NCBI RefSeq assembly: GCF_032393985.1
Contig: NZ_CP135918.1
Span: 6,635,724 to 6,699,723 of the forward strand
DNA length: 64,000 nt
From: Fischerella sp. JS2
Lineage (GTDB): Bacteria > Cyanobacteriota > Cyanobacteriia > Cyanobacteriales > Nostocaceae
Reading direction: 5' to 3'
In this document: one piece after another, positions 9,246 through 18,282 of the stretch
How the letters are laid out: each line of letters starts with the position of its first letter
Position numbering within the stretch: position 1 is the stretch's first letter
Program-made: the position numbers and the translations under genes
Notes under the pieces: generated by a model
What the model was told of the DNA's origin: nothing
Seen by the model: the letters and a program-made list of their open reading frames with translations, nothing else
Database searches by the model: none

Positions 9246-10028
9246 TTAGATTACTTTACTTGGAGGAGAGGCAAACTCCTTCTCATAATTAGGGTCGTGA
9301 GTCCCAAGCAGTTTGTCCCAAAATGTGAAGTATAGCCCGTAGTGTACTCTATACTTACGGTGATGTATTGAGTGATGCGTCGAACCAATCAACCACTTGC
9401 CAAGCCATTGGCGGAAAAACCATGAGGGAAACAGTTCAAATCCAAGGTGAGTCAACACAGCCCATACAGTCATTGTCATCAGTACGGCAATCAAGGTGAT
9501 GAAATGAAGTGGAATCAGGAAGACAATCCCTACAAAAAAAAGACCTTGTACAATCGCTTCTGGCAAGTCGAACGCGAAGGATGTCCAAGGTGTTGGATGT
9601 CCTGAACGATGATGACCATAGTGCAGCCACTTAAAAAGTAAAGGGTAGTGAAACGCTCGATGAATAAAGTAAAAGTATGTATCTTGAAGAATAAGTACTG
9701 CAACAAAGCTAACCCCTAAATACCACAGTCCATACTGATTTACACAAGTGTACAAGAGTGTTACGCCCGAATCGTATGCTGAGAGAATAAGCGCGGCGCA
9801 AAGTCCAAAAAATACCGCAGAGAGAACCGAGAGTTCAACATCCTGTCGAATTGATTTCCACTGGGCAAATTTCAGATTTAACCCCCGCTTCACAAAAGCC
9901 TTTCCCATCACCGAATAGAAGAACCAGTATGCTCCCCCTGCGATGAGAAAGTATCGGACTAGAATAATGCCGAAAAATGCCAACCAGTATAACCCGAATT
10001 TCTCTAAAATCAAGAACAAAGTTTGCAC
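9246..10028 (-). CDS. Fatty acid hydroxylase / sterol desaturase family membrane enzyme
   Basis: A 260-residue integral membrane di-iron oxygenase of the fatty acid hydroxylase superfamily. Several hydrophobic helices (about 5-30, 50-65, 75-100, 145-180) surround the histidine boxes: HRAFH near 127, HYGHHRSGH near 139, a lone His in LTHLGFELFP, and HHSIHH near 218 followed by HYG. These bind the two irons that insert oxygen into a lipid or carotenoid. The substrate is not identifiable; cyanobacterial relatives include sterol-desaturase-like proteins of unknown role. The start is GTG at 10028, as no ATG is in frame near it. The gene stands alone. Confidence 0.87.
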   Translation of the reverse strand: MQTLFLILEKFGLYWLAFFGIILVRYFLIAGGAYWFFYSVMGKAFVKRGLNLKFAQWKSIRQDVELSVLSAVFFGLCAALILSAYDSGVTLLYTCVNQYGLWYLGVSFVAVLILQDTYFYFIHRAFHYPLLFKWLHYGHHRSGHPTPWTSFAFDLPEAIVQGLFFVGIVFLIPLHFITLIAVLMTMTVWAVLTHLGFELFPSWFFRQWLGKWLIGSTHHSIHHRKYRVHYGLYFTFWDKLLGTHDPNYEKEFASPPSKVI

Positions 10029-10951
10029 TCAATTCAGTTAATTTACAGATTGAAGCGTAACATTTTTAATGATTTCTAACTTCTATCGCAAGCAGTGTTA
10101 GTTTGACACTCTCATCCTATCAGTAAAGGTGGATGGGATGCTTGCTTTAGAGGAAAACCCAAACAACCGGACGTATCAAGATGGTCAAATATATGCCAAT
10201 GTGATCTAAATCAGACCTCTTGCACAAATATTTTTGACCAATCATTCCTTGATGGTACAAGAAAGCGGATTTATCCGTGGAACCAATCCCAACCCCAAAA
10301 TCCAAAATTCCCAAGAAAGCAGACCCGTCCGTAGGGTCAATCCAAAATCCAAAATCTAAAATCCTGTTAGCGGATGACCCCACCCTAACCCTAAGCGCTA
10401 ACAAAGAGGTAAGTAACCAAATCTTCCCCTCGTTAACCAGGAGATTGAGGGGGGTTTTTATGATTATATGTAAGAGGTCTATTATATTTAAATTTTTCTA
10501 GATTATTGCAAATTATTTCCAAACAATTATAATTGTGAATAGATCAGAAATATAATGTTACAATTACATAACAAAGAGTAACTCTACTCCCTACTCATAA
10601 ATTTCCTTACCTTCTCCAAGCCCAGCCTATAGTTTGGCGATATCTTGTGAGTCGGAAAACTATGGTTTAAAAGAAATTAACAGGTACTTGAGTACTTAAA
10701 ATCTTCTTTTCTGTGCTTAACATGCTGTAATGTTTAACTATTCGTAACCATAGACGCTTGAGTCTTTAGACAGAACATTATATTTTACTTTTTATTTCGC
10801 TTTTTATTTCGATAGATTAAAAAATCTATCATTCTTCTGGCTGTTACTCAACCTTGATCGTCATCGTATCGTTCAGGTTATAACCACCGAGACAGGTGGG
10901 CTAATCTTTGCTTGTTCAACTTAACATAACTAAGATTAATATTTTCCTCTA
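10029..10951. other. Intergenic region holding a MITE-like repeat
   Basis: About 920 bases between divergent genes. The stretch 10213-10480 is a repeat element, described separately. The part from 10490 to 10950 is AT-rich and probably contains the MFS gene promoter. Frames across the element are translations of AATCCAAA-type repeats and are not coding. Confidence 0.5.
10213..10480. mobile_element. MITE-like element with 12-base terminal inverted repeats
   Basis: AGACCTCTTGCA at 10213-10224 matches the reverse complement of TGTAAGAGGTCT at 10469-10480 at 11 of 12 bases. The element is about 268 bases and has no coding capacity. Its interior carries CCAAAATCC-type repeats and a G-rich segment (GAGGGGGGTTTTTATG). 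The same right end, TGCAAGAGGTCT preceded by GGGGTGGGGTTTT, is found at 33570-33612. No obvious target-site duplication is visible. Confidence 0.55.
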
Positions 10952-12421
10952 GTGAAGACTCTATCTACCTCTACTGAAGAAGTACTAGAACACCTGCCTC
11001 GTATAGAACTACTACAACCTCTAACAGTATCAGACCCGATACTCAAGACAGACTCACCGCCGAAAATTTCTAAGCAAGCCACTCGAACTAGCCTGAAGGC
11101 ATCTACCCTAGATGGAGTGTTTGCTACCATTTTTTCCAATATTACCGGCGGTGTATTGCTGGTTAACTTTTTACTCCAACTGGGTGCTAGTCCAGTGGAG
11201 ATTGGTTTGCTGTCTTCAATTCCCTTGCTGGTAAATTTTTTGCAACCACTGGGGGCTCATCTTGCCGATCGCACTTCTAGCCGCCATTGGTATACTCTGG
11301 CAATTTTCGGCCCTTCTAGGCTACTTTGGTTGATTTTAGTGGCGGGTATTGTCTGGTTCTCCTGTTCTAATAACGCACCCCACCACTTAGTAATCTGGAC
11401 ACTGGGAATAATTCTAGTCACCAATATTTTAGGAGCCTTGGGCGGTTGCGCCTGGTTTAGTTGGATGGCTGCTTTAGTTCCCCCTCGCTTGCGAGGGCGT
11501 TATTTTGGCTTTCGCAATAGTGCTGCTAGCTTGGCTAATCTCTTGTCTGTGCCATTGCTTGGATTCGCTGTCTCCGCCTGGCCTGGCGGCACAATCCAAG
11601 GTTACGGCATACTGTTGTTGCTAGGAGTAGTAATTGGTCTAGTTAGTTTGGCATGTCAGTTTTGGATGGTAGATATCAATCCGCAAAATTTCCACTCTAG
11701 GGAAGCTTCATCCCAACAGGAGGAAATTTCTAGCAGTGAGCAACCAAAAGCGTTTAGTATCCTAAAAGACCTCAATTTCTTGAAATTTCTGCTCTATTTT
11801 GGCCTGTGGACGTTCGCAATGAACCTCAGCGCCCCATTTTTTAACCTTTACATGCTGAAAAACTTAGGCTTAGATCTCAGTACAGTCACAATTTATACTA
11901 GCCTGCTAGCAGGAGCCAACTTAGTTATGTTAGTACTCTGGGGTAAGCTGGCGGACAAGGTAGGAAATCGGCCACTGTTATTGTTAGTTGGCATTTTAAT
12001 AGCAGTAACACCTTTATTCTGGTTGGGGACTGGGAATAACTCAATTTCTATGTGGCTATGGCTACCGCTCATCCACTTAGTGACTGGTGGTTTTGGAGCA
12101 GCGATCGAGTTGTGCAACAGTAATATTCAGATGGAAATGGCACCATTGATTCGTCCTTCTCAGTATTTTGCGATCGCAGCAGCTGTTACTGGTGTTACTG
12201 GTGGTTTAGGTTCGACAATTGGTGGTTTGTTAGCCCAGCTAGATATTATTGGTGGCTTACCTGGATTATTTGCCCTTTCAGGTGCTGTGCGATTAGTTGC
12301 GCTGTTACCTCTGGTATTTGTACAAGAACCACGCAGCAAGCCTATTGTTCATGTGATGGGAAAAATCCTACCCTTTAGGGCAAAATTAGCATTAGTTTCA
12401 GCAGAGAAAATGGCTGCTTAA
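10952..12421 (+). CDS. Major facilitator superfamily transporter
   Basis: A 489-residue membrane protein with about 12 hydrophobic helices after a hydrophilic N-terminal tail of about 50 residues. MFS signs are GLLSSIPLLVNFLQPLGAHLADRTSSR (the loop 2-3 region with ADR) and the RGRYFGFRN segment in the first half. The second half has a matching GKLADKVGNRPLL loop. Relatives are annotated only as MFS; the substrate is unknown. The start is GTG 10952, since no ATG lies nearby in frame and the next in-frame Met would cut into the first helix. It is monocistronic, with a good terminator. Confidence 0.88.
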   Translation: MKTLSTSTEEVLEHLPRIELLQPLTVSDPILKTDSPPKISKQATRTSLKASTLDGVFATIFSNITGGVLLVNFLLQLGASPVEIGLLSSIPLLVNFLQPLGAHLADRTSSRHWYTLAIFGPSRLLWLILVAGIVWFSCSNNAPHHLVIWTLGIILVTNILGALGGCAWFSWMAALVPPRLRGRYFGFRNSAASLANLLSVPLLGFAVSAWPGGTIQGYGILLLLGVVIGLVSLACQFWMVDINPQNFHSREASSQQEEISSSEQPKAFSILKDLNFLKFLLYFGLWTFAMNLSAPFFNLYMLKNLGLDLSTVTIYTSLLAGANLVMLVLWGKLADKVGNRPLLLLVGILIAVTPLFWLGTGNNSISMWLWLPLIHLVTGGFGAAIELCNSNIQMEMAPLIRPSQYFAIAAAVTGVTGGLGSTIGGLLAQLDIIGGLPGLFALSGAVRLVALLPLVFVQEPRSKPIVHVMGKILPFRAKLALVSAEKMAA

Positions 12422-12468
12422 CACAAGGGTTAAATTCGGATATAACAAACTCATATTCATTACTTACA

Positions 12469-12508
12469 AAATCCTTCCTTCCTTCAGGGGGAAGGATTTC
12501 ATTTTTTT
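12469..12508 (+). terminator. Rho-independent terminator after the MFS gene
   Basis: A 10-base stem (AAATCCTTCC / GGAAGGATTT) with an 11-base loop is followed by CATTTTTTTA, 48 bases after the stop codon. Confidence 0.8.
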
Positions 12509-12548
12509 ATGCAGCATGATTATGATGCGAATATAGCCTTTTGGCAAA

Positions 12549-12596
12549 GACTCTCAATCCAAAATTTAAAATTCAAAATCTAAAATTCAAAATTGG
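12549..12596. repeat. AATCCAAAATTTAAA-type short tandem repeats
   Basis: Near-perfect repetition of a 10-base-like unit (AAAATTCAAA / AAAATCTAAA) immediately upstream of the KAP NTPase gene. Similar arrays occur at 10297-10360 and 44072-44104. Confidence 0.7.
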
Positions 12597-12614
12597 TATA
12601 AGAGGGGAAGGCTG

Positions 12615-14534
12615 ATGGTGTCAACAACAAATGAAAATGATTCAAGGAGCGAATCTGAAAATATTAATGAGCTATTTGCAGATAATCCTTTAACTGATCC
12701 TAAACAGGATCGATTAGGATACGCACCCTTTGCTAGGAATCTAGCTGATAGTATTTGTAAAATGAATTTTCCTGAAGGATTCGTGATTGCAATTCATGGG
12801 TCTTGGGGATTTGGCAAATCAACGCTGTTAAACTTTTTAACTCACTACCTGAAACAGAAGTCAGAGAACGAGCAATTGGTTATTGTTCCTTTTAATCCCT
12901 GGTTATTAAGTGGAGACGAAGATATTACCAGGCGCTTTATTAATCAACTACAGATTAGTTTGAGTCAATTGAAAGCAGTACCAAAAGGTTTTAGAAAACG
13001 CATAGCCGATTTTATGAAAGCCGTTTCTGAAATTCCTATTCCTTATGCTCAAGCTAGTAAGATAGTAATTAAATTATTGGAAGAGAAGCAAAAAGATACT
13101 TACGAATTAAAAGAAGAATTGGAAGATACCTTAGAGGAGCAACATCCCCGCGTAGTGGTAACGATTGACGATATTGATCGACTGAATACTGACGATATTA
13201 TGCAATTATTTCGCCTTCTAAAGGCGATTCCAAATTTTACTAACGTTGTTTATGTTCTAGCCTTCAATAAAGATGTTGTCTACAAATTTATTGCCGAAAC
13301 GCAGGGTATTTCTGGGGAAATTTATCTTGATAAAATTATTCAAACTGCTTTTGAATTGCCGCTTCCAGACAAAATCTTAATTCGTAGGCTGCTTTTTGAA
13401 AAACTCAATGCCATATTTGCTAATACATCCAAGCAGATGTGCGATCGCACCCGCATCCATTGGGGTAATGTTTACTTTCAAGGTATAGATCATTTTATTA
13501 ATACTCCCCGCGACATTGTTCGGCTTACCAATATCTTAACCGTGGCTTACCCAGTGGTAGAAGGTGAAGTCAATCCAGCTGATTTTGTAGCGATTGAGTC
13601 GCTGCGAGTTTTTCGTCCCATGATTTATGAAATTATCCGTAAAAATCCTCAGTTTTTTGCAGGATATATAGGTAGTAAAGATGCTTTAGTTCCGACAATA
13701 GATGAACTCAAACATTTTCATAATTCCTGGCTAGCTCAATTAGAAGATAAGGATAGAGAACCTGTCAAACGGCTGCTATTTCATCTTTTTCCTAAGTTAG
13801 AAGCTGTTTATTATGACATCCACTATGAAGCCAAACATGAGTCAGTCTGGCGTCAGCACTTGCGTATATGTAGTTTAGAAATGTTTGCCAACTATTTTCG
13901 GCTGGCGTTAACAACAGGTGAATTTTCTCATACTGATGCAAAAGCAATCTTGAACTTGGCTGCGGATGCAAAAGCGTTTGGGGAAAAACTTGTAGAACTT
14001 GCTCATCAACAACGTCTTGATGGTACAACTCAAGTACGAGCTTTTCTAGAGCATTTGGAAGTTTACACTGAAACAGAGATTCCTGTTAATTTTATTTCCT
14101 CAATCGTACAAGCTTTTTTTGATGTAGGCGATCAGCTTTTGTGTTCTGAAGATGAAGCTGAAGGCATCTTTGATTTCGGAAATGATATGAGAATTGAACG
14201 CATCATCTCACGATTGTTACGGCGGCTGAATGAACAAGAGCGATTTGAGACATTGAAATATACGATGTCAAGCGGGAATGCCTTATCGACAATTGTTAGC
14301 GAAATCATATCTTTGAATCAGGAACATGAAGTTATTCCCCAACAGGAACTTAGTACCCAACACCTAAAAGAATTGGAAGCAATAGTCTTACAACGACTGC
14401 AAGATGCTGTTGTGCAAAACTCCCTACAGCAAGTGCCAAAGCTAGCTGAAAAATTATATTGTTGGCAAAGTCAGGCAAAAGAAGATGTGAAGCGATCGCT
14501 GCAAAAGATAGTTGAAAACAATATAAATCTCTAA
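12615..14534 (+). CDS. KAP family P-loop NTPase
   Basis: A 639-residue protein whose N-terminal half is a KAP-type ATPase. Walker A is at residues 62-70 (GSWGFGKST), after the typical RLGYAPFARNLADSI lead-in. Walker B is VVTIDDIDRL at 181-190, followed by a sensor-like VVYVLAFNKDVV and the NTPRDIVRLTN arginine region near 300. The remaining 300 residues are helical and unassigned. KAP NTPases often carry paired membrane helices inside the P-loop domain. None is evident between Walker A and B here, so this looks soluble. The family is sporadic in bacteria and is often linked to mobile or anti-phage loci. The ATG at 12615 has a GGGGAAGG ribosome site 4-11 bases ahead. The gene converges on the GTPase gene with 8 bases between them. 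Confidence 0.87.
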   Translation: MVSTTNENDSRSESENINELFADNPLTDPKQDRLGYAPFARNLADSICKMNFPEGFVIAIHGSWGFGKSTLLNFLTHYLKQKSENEQLVIVPFNPWLLSGDEDITRRFINQLQISLSQLKAVPKGFRKRIADFMKAVSEIPIPYAQASKIVIKLLEEKQKDTYELKEELEDTLEEQHPRVVVTIDDIDRLNTDDIMQLFRLLKAIPNFTNVVYVLAFNKDVVYKFIAETQGISGEIYLDKIIQTAFELPLPDKILIRRLLFEKLNAIFANTSKQMCDRTRIHWGNVYFQGIDHFINTPRDIVRLTNILTVAYPVVEGEVNPADFVAIESLRVFRPMIYEIIRKNPQFFAGYIGSKDALVPTIDELKHFHNSWLAQLEDKDREPVKRLLFHLFPKLEAVYYDIHYEAKHESVWRQHLRICSLEMFANYFRLALTTGEFSHTDAKAILNLAADAKAFGEKLVELAHQQRLDGTTQVRAFLEHLEVYTETEIPVNFISSIVQAFFDVGDQLLCSEDEAEGIFDFGNDMRIERIISRLLRRLNEQERFETLKYTMSSGNALSTIVSEIISLNQEHEVIPQQELSTQHLKELEAIVLQRLQDAVVQNSLQQVPKLAEKLYCWQSQAKEDVKRSLQKIVENNINL

Positions 14535-14542
14535 CTAGCAAC

Positions 14543-16117
14543 TTAATCTCCACTTCCTAGTCTCTTTTCTTCCTCTTCTTCCACTAGTTCAGCATTTCCT
14601 TGTAAAGGTCTTACAACTCGTGCGATCGCTTCTTGGATAAATGCCTTCATAAATTCATCACGGCGATTTAGTTGAAACTGACGCTGCACTACCTCTGTCA
14701 TCCCGCCATCACCCCAATCTTGATCGTTACGAAAATACTCAATAAAGCTTTTACCAGCAATGCGTGTTAGATAAGCAGCTGTCACACCTTGAATTGCTCT
14801 ACCAATAATAAAAGTACCGACATTAAGTTGCAAAGCCGTAGAAAGTAACTCCAATGCACCTTTAACAATCCCTAAACCAGCAATTGTTTTCGCCAGAGAC
14901 AGTGCCAATTCCCGTCCCCGTTCCATGTTTAATTCACAACCGTAAACTCTGCCAATTTCTACAACCATTTGGGCATTGACAGCAGCTGTTGCCAGTAAAT
15001 CTACCATTGGCAATGGTGTAACTGACACCACACCTGCCCCAATCCACTGAAACCGTTCTACGATTTTGTCAGCTTGGCGGCGACGTTGGCTATCAATGAG
15101 TTTGCGCGCTTCTTCTCCTAGCCGCAGTGATTGCAGCAGAATGTTATCTGCTACTAAATCTTCACCTTCTGCCCGTAAAATTGCTGCCATTCGCCGCAGT
15201 AAGGGTATAATTTCTGGCTCTGGTTGGAACATTTCGCCAGTCTCTAGCTGAGCGGGTTGAGGATTCGCAGAAATTGCTACCACATCGCCAGCCGCAATAA
15301 ATCCCCTTACTCTTTGCCGCAATCTAGCGAGGATGGCTTCTTTATCCTCTTCTGTGTACAGGTCTGTTTTATTCAGTACTAATAAAGAGCGTTTTCCAAT
15401 TTCTGCTAATGCTCGTAAAGGCTCGTATTCCGAGCGTCTGAGGTCATTATCAACTACAAATAACAGTAAATCTGCTGATGTTGCTAGTTCTCTGGCTAGC
15501 TGTTCTCTCTCAGTACCCGCTATGCCTGCTTCTAAAATTCCTGGCGTATCGGTAATTAAAATCTTGCGCTCTAAACCCCGTAAGCGCATACAATAGGTTT
15601 CTCCTACTGTGGTAGTTCCCATAGGTGCGTCTACCCTGCCTACCATACGTCCCAAAATCGCATTTACTAAAGAAGTTTTGCCAGCACTTCCAGTACCAAA
15701 CACCACGACTTGAATTTCACCTCGTTTGAGGTTGGCTTCAATTTCTCGCGATTTACTGAGTAAAGCTTGACGGGCAACTTCATCTTGAATTTGGGCTACT
15801 TGTTGCTTCACAGCTTGTAGGGTGGAAGAAGCTGCTTCCGATTTGGCAGCGGGGATTTGCACTTGTTGACGTTGTCTTTTGGCACGGCGTGATCGCGCTT
15901 CGCCAGCCTGGAGTACCAATACGTAATAGACAAAGGCAGCAATTAAAGCAGCAATTAAGACAATGATCAAAAACAGGAGTAAATTGCCCAAAAAGGGAGA
16001 GTAGGACAACTGCCAATAAAGCCGTGACAGAGAGTCAATCAGCCACAGGCAAAGTCCCAAAATGACGATGAGACCGACAATAAGCGTAACGATACGCGAT
16101 AGAGGCATGGATGGCAC
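14543..16117 (-). CDS. Membrane-anchored GTPase with C-terminal DUF697 region
   Basis: A 524-residue protein with two N-terminal membrane helices (about 10-30 and 43-68) and a charged, coiled-coil linker (70-135). The Era/Dynamin-like GTPase domain has G1 GTGSAGKTS at 141-149, G2 TTT near 168, G3 DTPG at 190-193 and G4 NKTD near 250. The C-terminal DUF697 segment has amphipathic or hydrophobic helices (WIGAGVVSVTPLPMVDLLATAAV). Such proteins are conserved across cyanobacteria and plastids. Roles in membrane or ribosome biology are suggested, but none is established. ATG 16117 or 16108 could start it. It ends tail-to-tail with the KAP gene. Confidence 0.88.
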   Translation of the reverse strand: MPSMPLSRIVTLIVGLIVILGLCLWLIDSLSRLYWQLSYSPFLGNLLLFLIIVLIAALIAAFVYYVLVLQAGEARSRRAKRQRQQVQIPAAKSEAASSTLQAVKQQVAQIQDEVARQALLSKSREIEANLKRGEIQVVVFGTGSAGKTSLVNAILGRMVGRVDAPMGTTTVGETYCMRLRGLERKILITDTPGILEAGIAGTEREQLARELATSADLLLFVVDNDLRRSEYEPLRALAEIGKRSLLVLNKTDLYTEEDKEAILARLRQRVRGFIAAGDVVAISANPQPAQLETGEMFQPEPEIIPLLRRMAAILRAEGEDLVADNILLQSLRLGEEARKLIDSQRRRQADKIVERFQWIGAGVVSVTPLPMVDLLATAAVNAQMVVEIGRVYGCELNMERGRELALSLAKTIAGLGIVKGALELLSTALQLNVGTFIIGRAIQGVTAAYLTRIAGKSFIEYFRNDQDWGDGGMTEVVQRQFQLNRRDEFMKAFIQEAIARVVRPLQGNAELVEEEEEKRLGSGD

Positions 16118-16122
16118 AGGCT

Positions 16123-16225
16123 AAAAAAGGCAGAAGGTAGAAGGCAGAAGGTAGAAGGCAGAAGGCAGAAGTATTAAAATTAATACTTCATCCTTCACAC
16201 TTAATCCTTCATACTTCATCCTTTA
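16123..16225. repeat. Heptanucleotide repeats upstream of the GTPase gene
   Basis: An AGAAGGC/AGAAGGT array (about 16130-16170) faces a CTTCATA/CCTTCAC array (about 16186-16222). AGTATT..AATACT sits between them, so the pair can form a long imperfect stem. Confidence 0.8.
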
Positions 16226-16393
16226 TCCTGCTTCTAATATTAATAGTTTCAGTATTTTTCACCAGGGTCGAGAGAAGTATGTTTTGATAAACTGAGAAAA
16301 ATCTACATATTAAATTTATACTTAGCTGCTAATAACAAGATTTTTTTATGCTAGAAATCCGCCAGATGGAAAACTGCAACATCTAACTAGATC

Positions 16394-18109
16394 ATGACCC
16401 CATTATCTGAATTAAAACATTTGCCAGAGCATTACTACAACCTGGTTAAACGAGTGTTCCATCAGCTCAGTATTCGACAAAAAATTATTCTTGGATATGG
16501 TCTTTCCCTGGGAGTTGCAGTTTTAGGAACAACGGCGGGATTATTGATTGGTAGAAATTACTTCCAACAAGCCAGATATCAAATGATGATGGCGGATGAA
16601 GAAAGTCATTTATTTAGTACTCTTCAAGGAGAATTGTTAGAAATCCAGTCCTACCAACAAGGAATTGTACCTTTTTTGAATCACAAGCCAAGGCTGCTAC
16701 AGGAAACTTCTGATTTAAAAACTAATGTAGCAGAAGCTGAAAAGTTATTTTCTCAATTGGAAGAATTTAGTCAAAGTACATCACAAGTAGATTTACAGGC
16801 ATTAATAAAACAGTATGACGATACTGTTAGCCTTTATTTCCAGCAACTGAGGACGCTTCTAGATCAGATTTCGTCACTCGCTTCTAGCCCACAGCAAGTG
16901 CCAAAAGCCCAAAAATTAATTCAGCAATTTAGTCAAAATACAACTGCACTTGATTTTTATAAATTTAGCCAGGAGTTAAACAAAATTGCCAAAACAGTTC
17001 GCGATCGCCAAGAAGATGCTGACCAAGCCCAAAACCAAGCATCAGTACTGCAAGCTCTAATTATCATCGGTAGCATTCTACTGTCAACTGCGATCGCTGC
17101 CACTTTGGCTATCTACACAAGTACTATCATTGTACGTCCCTTGCAAACCCTCACCTATGTTGCCCAAAAAGTTACCCAAGAAAACAATTTTGACTTGCAA
17201 GTATCCGTGACAACAAAAGATGAAGTCGCTACTCTTGCTGATTCTCTTAACCAGTTGATCCAACAAGTAAAATATCTTTTAAAAGAACAAAAAGCCGAGG
17301 CTGAAGCACGACTCATTCAAAGCGAAAAGCTATCTAGCTTAGGCAGAATGATTGCTGGTATTGCTCACGAAATCAATAATCCCATAAATTTTATCTATGG
17401 CAATTTAGGCAGTGCCAAAACTTATATCAACGACTTATTTGACTTATTGCAAACATATAAAGCTGAATTTCCTGATCCTAACCAAGTAATAGAAGCGAAA
17501 AAAGAAGAGATTGACTTTGAATTTATTGAAGAGGATTTACCAAAACTCATCAAGTCAATGGAATTTGGGGCAGAAAGAACACGAGACATCATCAGGAGTT
17601 TAAAAGATTTTTCTCGTTTGGATAACTGTGAAGCTCAGTCGGTTAATTTACATGCTTGTATAGACAGTACACTATTAATTTTGCAAAATCGTCTGAAAAA
17701 AGGTATTCAAGTTGTTTGTAATTATGGAGACACTCAACCTGTTACAGGTTATACAGGTTTACTCTATCAAGTATTTATGAATTTGTTAATTAATGCGATT
17801 GATGCTTTAGAAGAAAAAGTTGCTCAAGATCAACAATTTTTACCTATGATTACTATTTCTACAGAATCCATGAATAGTGATTGGGTAGTAGTGCGAATAG
17901 CAGATAATGGCCCTGGTATTCCTACAGAAAATCAAGATAAAATATTTGACACTTTCTTTACAACAAAACCACGAGGTATTGGTACTGGTTTAGGTTTGGC
18001 GATTACGCATCAGATAATTGTCGAAAAACACGGCGGTAAATTGACTTTTAATTCCGAACTCAATACGGGTACAGAATTTACGGTCACTTTACCAGTTGTG
18101 AGAAGGTGA
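16394..18109 (+). CDS. Membrane sensor histidine kinase with HAMP domain
   Basis: A 571-residue sensor. Membrane helices at about 31-53 and 217-245 bracket a helical periplasmic domain of about 160 residues. HAMP follows (IIVRPLQTLTYVAQKVTQENN). The phosphoacceptor His is in [16 protein letters not shown]. The unusual spacer after the H-box (LLQTYKAEFPDPNQVIE...) is typical of a large cyanobacterial kinase group. The ATPase boxes are NLLINAIDAL, DNGPGIP, FFTTKPRGIGTGLGLAI and GTEFTVTLP. No response regulator is adjacent, so it is an orphan kinase whose partner and signal are unknown. A kinase with the same core is encoded at 60178-61641. Confidence 0.92.
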   Translation: MTPLSELKHLPEHYYNLVKRVFHQLSIRQKIILGYGLSLGVAVLGTTAGLLIGRNYFQQARYQMMMADEESHLFSTLQGELLEIQSYQQGIVPFLNHKPRLLQETSDLKTNVAEAEKLFSQLEEFSQSTSQVDLQALIKQYDDTVSLYFQQLRTLLDQISSLASSPQQVPKAQKLIQQFSQNTTALDFYKFSQELNKIAKTVRDRQEDADQAQNQASVLQALIIIGSILLSTAIAATLAIYTSTIIVRPLQTLTYVAQKVTQENNFDLQVSVTTKDEVATLADSLNQLIQQVKYLLKEQKAEAEARLIQSEKLSSLGRMIAGIAHEINNPINFIYGNLGSAKTYINDLFDLLQTYKAEFPDPNQVIEAKKEEIDFEFIEEDLPKLIKSMEFGAERTRDIIRSLKDFSRLDNCEAQSVNLHACIDSTLLILQNRLKKGIQVVCNYGDTQPVTGYTGLLYQVFMNLLINAIDALEEKVAQDQQFLPMITISTESMNSDWVVVRIADNGPGIPTENQDKIFDTFFTTKPRGIGTGLGLAITHQIIVEKHGGKLTFNSELNTGTEFTVTLPVVRR

Positions 18110-18117
18110 GAGGGGAG

Positions 18118-18282
18118 TGTGGGGAGGTGGGGAGTGTAGTTCAGTTATTCAGTTATCAGTTATCAGTTATCAAATTCTACCACTCACTTTTAACTATCAA
18201 CTGTCCACTGATTTCTAACAAACAACCAACAACCAACAACTAACCACTAACCACTAACCACTAACAACTAACAACTAACAAC
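18118..18282. repeat. Dense short tandem repeats (TTATCAG, TAACCAC, CAACAAC units)
   Basis: GTTATCA units (about 18144-18170) are followed by CTAACCA/CTAACAA units up to about 18282. The stop codon of the minus-strand gene (18275-18277) lies inside the array, so its last codons border the repeat. Confidence 0.85.

Noticed and set aside
10147-10501. Frames of 74-85 codons across the MITE-like element
   Set aside because: They are translations of AATCCAAA-type repeats in both strands.
12615-16117. KAP NTPase and DUF697 GTPase as one operon or defence pair
   Set aside because: The genes converge on opposite strands, and the GTPase belongs to a family conserved across cyanobacteria, so no functional link is supported.
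18118-18282. Possible CRISPR array
   Set aside because: The unit is 7 bases with no spacers. It is a short tandem repeat, as are the other arrays in the window.
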